The notes beneath the pieces are model-generated. The model searched no databases. It saw nothing but the letters and a program-made list of their open reading frames with translations, and had not been told where the DNA came from. Made by a program: the position numbers and the translations under genes. Below are positions 28,454-35,247 of a stretch of 35,247 nt of DNA, in pieces. Origin of the DNA: Rhodothermales bacterium (GTDB lineage Bacteria; Bacteroidota; Rhodothermia; Rhodothermales; JAHQVL01); contig JAWXAX010000230.1 in assembly GCA_034439735.1 (NCBI GenBank), positions 1 to 35,247 of the forward strand, read 5' to 3'. How positions within the stretch are numbered: the stretch's first letter is position 1; every line of letters begins with the position of its first letter.

Positions 28454-29818
28454 ATGTCATACACGTCGCTCAATCCGGCCACCGGCCACGTGATCGCTAC
28501 CATGTCCTGCCAGGGACCCGATGCCGTGGAAGACGCGCTCGTTCGCGCGACCGCTACGTATGCGATTCACCAGTACGATTCCTTTGCGACACGCGGGGCG
28601 TTATTTGAGGAGCTCGCGGAACTGCTCGAACGCCGGCTCGAGGCGCTTGCCGCACTGATCGTTTCGGAGGTAGGCAAGCCGATCCGGCAGGCGCGTGGGG
28701 AAGTGCGGAAGTGCGCGTCCGCATGCCGGTATTATGCCGCGCACGCCGAAGCTTTTCTGGCGAATGAGACGGTGGCCACCGAGGCGCGCACCTCGTATGT
28801 CGCGTTCGATCCGCTGGGAACGATCCTGGCGATCATGCCCTGGAATTTTCCGTTCTGGCAGCTATTTCGGTTTGCCGCGCCGGCGTTGATGGCCGGCAAT
28901 GTCGCCATCCTCAAACACGCCACCAATGTGCCGCGCTGCGCCGATGCCATCGCCGGCCTGTTCCGCGATGCAGGCTTTCCGGCCGGTTTCATGCAGAACC
29001 TGTATGTGGAGCACGAGGCCGTTGAAGCGTTGATTGCCGACCCCCGGATCCAGGCGGTGACGCTTACGGGCAGCAGCCGCGCCGGCCGCTCCGTGGCCGC
29101 GCTGGCGGGACAGGCGCTGAAAAAAGTGGTCCTGGAGCTCGGCGGCTCGGATGCATTTATCGTCCTGGCTGATGCCGACCTCGAGGCGGCCGTCGAGGCG
29201 GCGGTTGCAAGCCGCATGCAGAACAACGGGCAGAGCTGTATCGCCGCGAAGCGGTTCATTCTGGATAGATCGATTGCCGACGCCTTCCTGGAGGCTTTCG
29301 TCGCGCGCGTCGAGGCGTTACAGGTGGGGGACCCGATGGCGGAAACGACGGACATCGGCCCGATGGCGCGGGCTGATCTGCGGGACACGCTCCACGAGCA
29401 GGTGCTTCGTACCGTTCAGGAGGGTGGCCGCCTGATTACCGGCGGCAAGGCGCTCGCCGGACCGGGCTTTTATTACGCGCCGACGGTGATCGGGGACGTA
29501 GAGCCAGAGATGACGGCCTTTCAAGAAGAGCTCTTCGGACCCGTTGCGGCGGTGAGTGTGGTGCAGGACGTGGACGAGGCGATCTACTTCGCCAACCGGT
29601 CCCGCTTCGGGTTGGGCGGGACGCTATTTACCCGCGACCGCGCGCGGGGGGAGATGCTCGCACGCCAGCTTCAGGCCGGCTGTACATTTGTCAATGCGAT
29701 GGTACGAAGCGATCCGCGGCTGCCGTTCGGGGGAGTCAAGGAAAGCGGCATCGGGCGTGAACTCTCGCATTTCGGGATGCGGGAGTTCGTGAACATCAAG
29801 TCGGTGTGGGTGGAGTGA
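28454..29818 (+). CDS. NAD(P)-dependent aldehyde dehydrogenase (succinate-semialdehyde type)
   Basis: Oxidises an aldehyde to its acid in the cytoplasm. The 454-residue protein has MPWNFPFWQLFRFAAPALMAG (cofactor and substrate entry), catalytic base E228 in LELGGSD, nucleophile C262 in NNGQSCIAAKRF and the LPFGGVKESGIGRE C-terminal motif. Phrases such as MPWNFPFWQ and GQSCIAAKR are typical of the succinate-semialdehyde dehydrogenase subfamily (GabD/Sad, YneI-like), so that substrate is likely but unproven. The start ATG 28454 is clear from the family start. It is divergent from rnc and 244 bp before the NADH dehydrogenase gene, with repeats between, so probably its own transcript. Confidence 0.9.
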   Translation: MSYTSLNPATGHVIATMSCQGPDAVEDALVRATATYAIHQYDSFATRGALFEELAELLERRLEALAALIVSEVGKPIRQARGEVRKCASACRYYAAHAEAFLANETVATEARTSYVAFDPLGTILAIMPWNFPFWQLFRFAAPALMAGNVAILKHATNVPRCADAIAGLFRDAGFPAGFMQNLYVEHEAVEALIADPRIQAVTLTGSSRAGRSVAALAGQALKKVVLELGGSDAFIVLADADLEAAVEAAVASRMQNNGQSCIAAKRFILDRSIADAFLEAFVARVEALQVGDPMAETTDIGPMARADLRDTLHEQVLRTVQEGGRLITGGKALAGPGFYYAPTVIGDVEPEMTAFQEELFGPVAAVSVVQDVDEAIYFANRSRFGLGGTLFTRDRARGEMLARQLQAGCTFVNAMVRSDPRLPFGGVKESGIGRELSHFGMREFVNIKSVWVE

Positions 29819-29841
29819 GCATCCGAACTCCGTTCGGCTGT

Positions 29842-29929
29842 GGTTCAAGGGGGATCAGGTTTAAGGTTTAAGGAATGGAGATCAGATCAATACCCTCCCT
29901 CAAGCCTTTAACCGTGAACTTCAAACCCT
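29842..29929. repeat. GGTTTAA heptamer repeats in inverted arms
   Basis: The left arm has GGTTCAAGG (29842-29850) and GGTTTAAGGTTTAAGG (29858-29873); the right arm (29905-29929) is the imperfect complement, reading GGTTTGA, GGTTAAAGG on the other strand. Together they can fold as an imperfect hairpin of about 16-24 bp. Such repeats are seen in intergenic regions but their role is unknown. Confidence 0.55.
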
Positions 29930-29936
29930 AATACGC

Positions 29937-30002
29937 TGGACAGTTTTGTAACGGGAACGTGCCTGACTACCAGGAATGACCGGGATGTGCGATAACTGTC
30001 CA
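29937..30002. repeat. 66-bp segment bounded by 9-bp inverted repeats
   Basis: TGGACAGTT (29937-29945) and AACTGTCCA (29994-30002) are perfect inverted repeats at the two ends of a 66-bp segment, with no target-site duplication seen. The right end also forms ACTGT-CC-ACAGT. It may be a tiny transposon-like remnant or a regulatory hairpin. Confidence 0.45.
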
Positions 30003-30006
30003 CAGT

Positions 30007-30055
30007 TTTTCACTTTTCACTTCCCACTTTTCACTTTTCACTTTTCACTTTTACC
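30007..30055 (+). repeat. Seven tandem TTTTCAC heptamers before the NADH dehydrogenase
   Basis: Seven consecutive 7-bp units, most exactly TTTTCAC (third unit TTCCCAC, last TTTTACC), end 7 bp before ATG 30063. The unit length is not a multiple of three and the tract sits where promoter or leader spacing matters, so copy-number change could alter expression. Confidence 0.8.
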
Positions 30056-30062
30056 TTCCCCC

Positions 30063-31337
30063 ATGCCCCTACCGTCTCCTCCGATCCCTCGTATCGTCAT
30101 CGTCGGCGCCGGCTTTGGCGGGATCACACTGGCTCGGGCGCTACGCAAGGCGCCCGTCGACGTGCTCCTCATCGATAAGCAAAATTTCCACACGTTCCAG
30201 CCGCTCCTCTACCAGGTCGCCACGGCGGGGCTTGAGGCCGAGGAGATTGCCCATGCCGTTCGCGGGATGTTCCACGGGCAGCGCAACTTCGCCTTCCGGA
30301 TGGATACCGTGGCTGGCATCGATATGCTGCGGAAACGGGTTTTGTTCGAGGATGAGGCCGAGATTTCCTACGACTTTCTGGTGCTGGCGGCCGGTGCGGT
30401 AACCAACTACTTTGGAGTCGAGGGGGCGGAATCAAACGGTTTTTCGCTGAAGAGCCTGCCCGAAGCCATCCGCCTGCGGTCCCACATCATCGGGATGTTT
30501 GAACGCGCGAGTGAGCATCCCGAGTTGATCGACGATGGGGCGCTGTCGCTTGTCGTGGTGGGTGGCGGCCCTACGGGCGTGGAGATGGCCGGCGCGTTAT
30601 ACGAGCTGGCCTGCAAGGTGCTCGCGCGCGATTTCCCCGCCCTGGCGATGCAACGGGTGTCGATTCGATTGATCGAGGCGCTGGATCGTCTCCTTACCCC
30701 GTTCCATCCCGATTCACAGGCGCATGCGCTCAAAGCGCTGCGGAAGCGCGGGGTGGACGTGATGCTGGATCGGCAAGTGGTCCGCGTCACAAAGACCCGC
30801 GTTTATCTGAGCGATGGCGCGGAGCTGCAGGCCCACACGCTGATCTGGGCCGCAGGCGTCCAGGCCAATCCGCTCGCCGGCGCCCTTGGACTGGAGCGCG
30901 TGCGTGGTGGCCGGCTCGCGGTCGCGCCCGATCTCAGCCTGCCCGGGTACCCCGAGGTATTCGCCATAGGAGACGTGGCCGGTAGTAAAGATGAAACGGG
31001 AACGCTGCACCCCCAGCTGGCGCCCGTTGCCATGCAGGGCGCGCATCACGTGGCGCGTACCATCCGGGCGCGGCTAGAGGGTAAAGCCTCCTCACCGTTT
31101 GTGTATACCGACCGGGGTATCATGGCGACAATCGGGCGGAATACGGCCGTGGCAGAGTTGTGGGGAGGGATCCGAACCCGTGGATTTGTGGCGTGGGTGA
31201 TGTGGCTCGTGCTCCACCTGATGCAACTGGTCGGGTTCCGCAACAAGCTCCAGGTGCTCATCAACTGGGCCTGGAACTACGCCACATACGACCGGAGTGC
31301 GCGGCTGATTCTGCCCATCGGCGAGAAGCGGGAGTAG
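30063..31337 (+). CDS. ndh: Type II NADH dehydrogenase-like FAD oxidoreductase
   Basis: A single-chain NADH:quinone oxidoreductase of the NDH-2 family, which passes electrons from NADH to membrane quinone without pumping protons. The 424-residue protein has an FAD-binding GAGFGG near the N-terminus, the QPLLYQVATAGLEAEEIAH loop typical of NDH-2, an NADH-binding VVVGGGPTGVEMAG, the second FAD motif VFAIGDVAG, and a hydrophobic C-terminal segment (VMWLVLHLMQLVGF) for membrane attachment. ATG 30063 is chosen; the frame is open back to 29976 but that part is encoded by the heptamer repeats (FHFPLFTFHFSLL) and has no family likeness. No Shine-Dalgarno sequence is visible in the pyrimidine-rich leader. 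Confidence 0.92.
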   Translation: MPLPSPPIPRIVIVGAGFGGITLARALRKAPVDVLLIDKQNFHTFQPLLYQVATAGLEAEEIAHAVRGMFHGQRNFAFRMDTVAGIDMLRKRVLFEDEAEISYDFLVLAAGAVTNYFGVEGAESNGFSLKSLPEAIRLRSHIIGMFERASEHPELIDDGALSLVVVGGGPTGVEMAGALYELACKVLARDFPALAMQRVSIRLIEALDRLLTPFHPDSQAHALKALRKRGVDVMLDRQVVRVTKTRVYLSDGAELQAHTLIWAAGVQANPLAGALGLERVRGGRLAVAPDLSLPGYPEVFAIGDVAGSKDETGTLHPQLAPVAMQGAHHVARTIRARLEGKASSPFVYTDRGIMATIGRNTAVAELWGGIRTRGFVAWVMWLVLHLMQLVGFRNKLQVLINWAWNYATYDRSARLILPIGEKRE

Positions 31338-31342
31338 GGAGT

Positions 31343-31398
31343 ATGGGAGTGTGTTGGATTGTAGCCTATTAGCCACCCCCCCACTCCCACACTCCCAT
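31343..31398. terminator. Hairpin between NADH dehydrogenase and subtilase genes
   Basis: ATGGGAGTGTG (31343-31353) and CACACTCCCAT (31388-31398) are perfect 11-bp inverted repeats between two converging genes. No U-tract follows, so it may be a factor-assisted terminator or mRNA end stabiliser. The arms are built from GGGAGT-type short repeats. Confidence 0.5.
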
Positions 31399-31404
31399 CC
31401 CGAC

Positions 31405-33081
31405 TTACTTCATCAGCAGCATCTGCCGGATCTGGCTGAAGGAGCCGGCTTCGATCTTGTAGAAGTAGGCGCCGCTGGGCAGGTTGTGTGCCTGGAACTG
31501 GACCTCGTGCGTGCCGGCGGCGAGGGCGCCGTCGACGAGCACGGCCACTTCACGTCCGAGGAGGTCGTACACCGCGAGGCGGGTATTGGCCTGCTCGGGG
31601 AGCCCGAAGACGATGGCGGTCGTCGGGTTGAAGGGGTTCGGGTAGTTCTGGGTGAGAGAGAACTCGGTGGGCAGGTCGGCCGCGAGGCGTTCCATGGCCG
31701 GCGTGTCGAGGGTCAGCTCGCCGGCGGAGCCGGTGATGCCCTGGATGGCGTCAACGCGTCCCCAGCCGAAATAGGTGTCGTTACCCGGGTTGTCGCCCAG
31801 CTTATCCGACCAGTTTTTCATGATATCCCGGACGCGGTAGATGTCCGCATTCGGGTATTTCCCGCGGATGATCGCGGCGACGCCGGCGGCATGTGGGGCG
31901 GCCATGCTCGTTCCACCCGCCCATCCCCAGCCATCGGCGATGGTGCTGAAGACGAGGTCGAACACCCAGCAGGGGCGGACGAGGCCGCCGACGAGGCAGT
32001 TCTCGTTCCCCGGGTAGAGGGCATCGCCGCCGGGGCCGGCGAAGTCGATACTATTCTTGCCATAGTTCGTGTAGCTCGTCGGGATGTCCAGGTTGGTCGA
32101 CGGGTCGAGCGCCCACCCGATGGGGGTGGTCGCGGAGATGGAGAGAACGTCATCCGCGTCGGACGGCAGGTGGATGTAGCCGGCATCCAGGTTGGTGGCC
32201 GAATTGCCCGCCGAGGCGATCACGAGCACGTCGTGGGCGCGGGCGTAGGCGGTAGCCACTTCCAGCGCGGCGCGGACTTCTTTCTGCGCGCCGTCGAACT
32301 GGCCGGCTTTCGGAAAGAGCGCGCCGAGGCTCATGTTGATGACGTCCGCGCCCTGGTCGACGGCGTGGACGATACCGGCGATGACGCCGTCAAACGAGCC
32401 GCTGCCGGTGAACTCGGACAGCACCTTCACCGCGATCAGCTTGGCCTCGGGGGCGACACCGATCGTGCCGATGCCGTTGTCGGCCGCGAGCACGGTGCCG
32501 GCGACGTGCGTGCCGTGGTTGAAGAAGAATCCGGGCTGAACGCAGACCGCCTCGCCGGCGACGAACGAGGCGCTTTTGGCGAGCATCAGGTTGGGCGCGA
32601 TGTCCGGATGGTCGCAGTCCACACCGCTATCGAGCACGGCAACCGTGACGCCCTTGCCGCGGGCGCCCTGATTCCAGGCCTCGACGGCGTCGACGGCGTC
32701 ATGGCCCCACTGTAGATCGAAGAAGAAGTCGTCGTCGCCGCTGGCCGGCGGGTTGCTGAAATCCTGGGTTAGTACGGCCTCGCGCTTGATCGGGTTGACC
32801 CAACGGACAGTCGGGTTGGATGTCAGGAATTCGATGGAGGCATCTCCCGAAAGGTCTGCGACAAATCGCGGATTGGAGGTCGCTACGGCTACCATCTGGA
32901 TACTGGACAGATCCCGGGTGACGGTTCCGCCGGCGGCGGTGATCCGGGAGACGGCGGCTTCCATCTGGCCGTCTCGGGCGCGCACCAGGTAACTGTCCTG
33001 AGCGCTAGCTTCCATGCCGGCGGCGCCCCACGCCAGGGTAGCGGCCAGTAATGTCTGCTTGAGTAATGAGTTCGCTTTCAT
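31405..33081 (-). CDS. Subtilisin-like serine protease (S8) with T9SS sorting domain
   Basis: A secreted serine protease of 558 residues. Signal peptide at about 1-28 (ASA-Q), an inhibitor-I9-like propeptide (about 30-95), then the S8 catalytic domain with D151 (VLDSGVD), H189 (NHGTHVAG), oxyanion N293 (SAGNSA) and S392 (GGTSMAAPHAAG). The last 80 residues are a type IX secretion sorting domain: NYPNPFNPTT, AVYDLLGREVAVL, LPSGAYFYKIEAG. Start ATG 33081 is clear from the signal peptide. It converges with the NADH dehydrogenase gene. It is the second T9SS-type protease in the window; the secretion machinery itself is not here. Substrate is likely environmental protein (inference). Confidence 0.94.
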   Translation of the reverse strand: MKANSLLKQTLLAATLAWGAAGMEASAQDSYLVRARDGQMEAAVSRITAAGGTVTRDLSSIQMVAVATSNPRFVADLSGDASIEFLTSNPTVRWVNPIKREAVLTQDFSNPPASGDDDFFFDLQWGHDAVDAVEAWNQGARGKGVTVAVLDSGVDCDHPDIAPNLMLAKSASFVAGEAVCVQPGFFFNHGTHVAGTVLAADNGIGTIGVAPEAKLIAVKVLSEFTGSGSFDGVIAGIVHAVDQGADVINMSLGALFPKAGQFDGAQKEVRAALEVATAYARAHDVLVIASAGNSATNLDAGYIHLPSDADDVLSISATTPIGWALDPSTNLDIPTSYTNYGKNSIDFAGPGGDALYPGNENCLVGGLVRPCWVFDLVFSTIADGWGWAGGTSMAAPHAAGVAAIIRGKYPNADIYRVRDIMKNWSDKLGDNPGNDTYFGWGRVDAIQGITGSAGELTLDTPAMERLAADLPTEFSLTQNYPNPFNPTTAIVFGLPEQANTRLAVYDLLGREVAVLVDGALAAGTHEVQFQAHNLPSGAYFYKIEAGSFSQIRQMLLMK

Positions 33082-33383
33082 GTGGAGTTGTGGATTGGTA
33101 ACGATGAAACATCACAAACGGGAGGCGAAAGACGAGGGGCCAGAGACCTATCAGAGCGTAACCGGGGAATGTATGGCTCCGGGAAATGACTGTGGATCAA
33201 CATAACTCGAAACTGCAGTACTGAGCATACTCGTTCTGGCCAAATTGTCGTGCCGATGATGCGCCAATGGCCTATGTCTGCATGTACTTTCGTACTGCGC
33301 CAGCTGCCAGATGCAAGACAAAAAATGCCCGGCAGATTGAGTCTGCCGGGCATTTCGCATGAGCCGGGGGGAGGACGCCTCGA
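33082..33383. other. Intergenic region upstream of the subtilase gene
   Basis: No gene is seen in this 302 bp. It should hold the subtilase promoter and ends with the nhaA terminator (33320-33355). A small symmetric site GTACTTTCGTAC lies near 33285-33296; its meaning is unknown. Confidence 0.4.
33320..33355 (-). terminator. Intrinsic terminator of nhaA
   Basis: AAATGCCCGGCAG (33323-33335) and CTGCCGGGCATTT (33343-33355) form a perfect 13-bp stem with a 7-nt loop. On the minus strand it is followed by a run of T (33320-33325), 28 bp after the nhaA stop. Confidence 0.93.
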
Positions 33384-34853
33384 CTACATGTTGGCGTAGA
33401 CGGGTTGTTCTTCGCGGATCGTTTCGGCGGCCGTGGTAGCGGGGCGCGTCTCCTCGACACGCACCAGCACGGGGCGGTAGCTCGGCACGGCCGGTTCGAG
33501 CGTCGCCGGGGCTTCCTGAGCCTGCTCGGCGTTGGCGCTGCGGCTGAGCATGATCCATCCGGCGATGCCGGCGATGGTTGATGCGATCAAGATGCCCAGC
33601 TTCGCGCTATCGATCATGGCGGCATCGGTGAAAGCCAGGTTCGAGACAAAGAGCGACATCGTGAAGCCGATGCCGGCCAGCAGGCTCACGCCATAAAACT
33701 GAGCCCAGGTGGTGCCGGTGGGCATTTCGGCGAGCCCGAGCCGGATCGAAAGCCAGGAGAAGAGCGTGACGCCGATCTGCTTGCCCAGGAAAAGCCCCGC
33801 GATTACGCCGATCGTCACATGGCTGGTGAGCGCGGCGGTGATGTCGGTGCCGACAAACCGGACGCCGGCGTTGGCAAAGGCGAAGACCGGCATGATCAGG
33901 AAGGCGACCCAGCCATGGAGGGCGTGTTCCATGCGGACGAGCGGCGAACTGACTTCCTTGCAGGCATGCTCGAGGTCGTGCACGACTTTTTCCTGGCCGT
34001 GTTTGAGTTCCTTCTGATTCGGCTCGCTCATCCCCATGTACTTGTACGCGAGGTCCCGGCTGACGGCGATGAAAGCGTACGCGCCTATCTGGCGGGTAGA
34101 CGGGATCGTGAGTGCCAGTAACACACCCGAGATCGTGGCGTGGATGCCGCTCTGCAGGAAGGCCACCCAAAGCCCGATGCCCAGCATGATGTAAGGCGCC
34201 GGCCGGCGGACACCCATCCGATTCAGGGCGACGAGCGCCGCCAGGAAGCCGCCGCCGATCGCCAGGCTCGTCAGGTTCAGCTGCGCCGTGTAGAAAAAGG
34301 CGATCACGAGCACAGCGCCGAGGTCATCGACGATCGCGAGTGCAGTCAGGAAGATCTTCAGCGACAGCGGCACCCGCTTGCCGAGCAGGATGACGACGCC
34401 GAGGGCAAACGCGATGTCCGTGGCCATCGGGATGCCCCAGCCGCCGGCGGAAGCGGTGCCGGCATTGAAGATGGCATAGAAAGCAGCCGGCACGATCATC
34501 CCCCCGATCGCCGCCATGATCGGCAGCGCGGCTTTCTTCGGAGAGGCTAGCTCACCCGTGAGCATCTCACGCTTGATCTCGAGCCCGACCATAAAAAAGA
34601 AGATCACCATCAGGCCGTCGTTGATCCAGTGCATCAGGTGCATGGATATCATGCTGTGGCCGATCTCGAGCGCGATGTGGGTTTCCCACAGGTGAAAGTA
34701 CGCAGCCGAAAACGGCGAATTGGCCCACACAATGGCAGCCACCGCGCACAACAACAGTAAGATCCCGCCAGAGGCTTCCATATGGATGAAGCGCTGTACC
34801 GGGAGGACGAAGGCTTTCGTGAAGAATCCTGGATTCTGGTGCGTTACCTGCAT
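33384..34853 (-). CDS. nhaA: Na+/H+ antiporter NhaA
   Basis: Inner-membrane antiporter that expels Na+ (and Li+) in exchange for protons. The 489-residue protein has the family landmarks GLEIKREMLTGEL, the ion-binding aspartates D146 (IPMATDIAFALG) and D176-D177 (AIVDDLGAVLVIA), equivalent to D133, D163 and D164 of the E. coli protein, and about eleven or twelve membrane helices. It is longer than the E. coli form (388), with a charged cytoplasmic loop (SEPNQKELKHGQEKVVHDLE) and a C-terminal tail of about 45 residues, as in the long NhaA subgroup. Start ATG 34853; a GAGG lies 10 nt upstream. A strong terminator follows. It suits a salty habitat. Confidence 0.95.
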   Translation of the reverse strand: MQVTHQNPGFFTKAFVLPVQRFIHMEASGGILLLLCAVAAIVWANSPFSAAYFHLWETHIALEIGHSMISMHLMHWINDGLMVIFFFMVGLEIKREMLTGELASPKKAALPIMAAIGGMIVPAAFYAIFNAGTASAGGWGIPMATDIAFALGVVILLGKRVPLSLKIFLTALAIVDDLGAVLVIAFFYTAQLNLTSLAIGGGFLAALVALNRMGVRRPAPYIMLGIGLWVAFLQSGIHATISGVLLALTIPSTRQIGAYAFIAVSRDLAYKYMGMSEPNQKELKHGQEKVVHDLEHACKEVSSPLVRMEHALHGWVAFLIMPVFAFANAGVRFVGTDITAALTSHVTIGVIAGLFLGKQIGVTLFSWLSIRLGLAEMPTGTTWAQFYGVSLLAGIGFTMSLFVSNLAFTDAAMIDSAKLGILIASTIAGIAGWIMLSRSANAEQAQEAPATLEPAVPSYRPVLVRVEETRPATTAAETIREEQPVYANM

Positions 34854-35247
34854 GGCGTCTTAACCTCGAGTAAAAGGAGTCGATGAAGCGGGTAGAGCTT
34901 CTCGGAATGGGCTGTCCTGGCCGGGTAGGCCGCTCATAGGGCGAGACTACGACGACGTATCCCGCGTCTGCTGGCTGAACTGGCCACGTGCCTCGATCGC
35001 TATAGCCCCTGGCTGACGCTATGGCATGGTGTTATGCCTGGCGCGGCGGGCATCACGATCTGCCGGTGGGCGGCGACGTGGGACAACAGCCTGTGTGTGT
35101 TTCCTGACCGTGTGGCTCAGCGCCTGTGGGGAGGGCCGACAGACGCTGAAGCAGGCGGGGCTTCCCATGCCGCATCGTTGCTCGGGGAAGGGCGCACCTG
35201 CTAACGAAAGTATCGGCGTGGCGCGGTTGGACTTAAATGGGGGGAGG
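34854..35247. other. 394-bp region upstream of nhaA, no gene seen
   Basis: No supported coding region on either strand. It contains the nhaA leader and promoter, and several GC-rich inverted segments, such as GGCCGGGTAGGCC near 34918. Known Li+- and Na+-responsive riboswitches occur before nhaA-type genes, but I could not confirm one by eye. Confidence 0.45.

Noticed and set aside
31351-32715. 454-codon frame antisense to the subtilase gene
   Set aside because: Shadow frame opposite a protease with a complete catalytic triad.
34854-35247. Edge-running open frame on the minus strand at the right end
   Set aside because: About 75 codons open from the edge, but the translation is Pro/Arg/His-rich without motifs and stops about 170 bp before nhaA.

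Overview
This 35.2 kb window is GC-rich, densely coded bacterial chromosome, mostly housekeeping genes. Likely source: an FCB-group bacterium near Bacteroidota/Rhodothermota (inference). Two secreted proteases end in type IX secretion (T9SS) C-terminal sorting domains, there is a DUF3109 protein of a type common in Bacteroidota, and many genes lack a clear Shine-Dalgarno sequence. No tRNA, rRNA, CRISPR array, intact IS or prophage gene was seen.

Layout. 1-2.5 kb (- strand): TolC-family outer-membrane protein, MlaC-like periplasmic protein, then the N-terminal part of a glycosyltransferase-like gene running off the left edge. 2.7-5.3 kb: a DUF721/DciA-like gene (+) convergent with fabF, acpP and a divergent TetR-like gene (-); a strong intrinsic terminator lies between acpP and fabF. 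5.3-12.6 kb (+): a 441-bp leader, metK, a 1413-residue secreted metalloprotease, and ahcY, so two enzymes of the S-adenosylmethionine cycle flank an exported protease. 12.6-14.2 kb (-): seven-iron ferredoxin and ruvB. 14.3-17 kb (+): DUF3109 gene and rpoN, then a near-consensus sigma-54 promoter reading into an unrecognised 92-residue protein. 17-23.4 kb (-): M1-type aminopeptidase, six-helix membrane protein, and a large lipoprotein dehydrogenase with HEAT repeats and a cytochrome c domain, apparently one operon. 23.5-27.4 kb: an HMG-CoA-lyase-like gene (+) overlapping gcvP (-) tail to tail. 27.5-31.4 kb: rnc (-), an aldehyde dehydrogenase and a type II NADH dehydrogenase (+), the last bracketed by unusual short-period repeats and inverted repeats. 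31.4-35.2 kb (-): a subtilisin-like T9SS protease and nhaA with a 394-bp non-coding leader.

The most notable points are regulatory: the sigma-54 promoter next to rpoN, the terminator between acpP and fabF, the long metK and nhaA leaders with possible RNA control, and the heptanucleotide repeats around the NADH dehydrogenase. No clear new multi-gene system such as a defence island or biosynthetic cluster was seen. Functions are assigned from motifs and recognised family resemblance read by eye; no database search was run.
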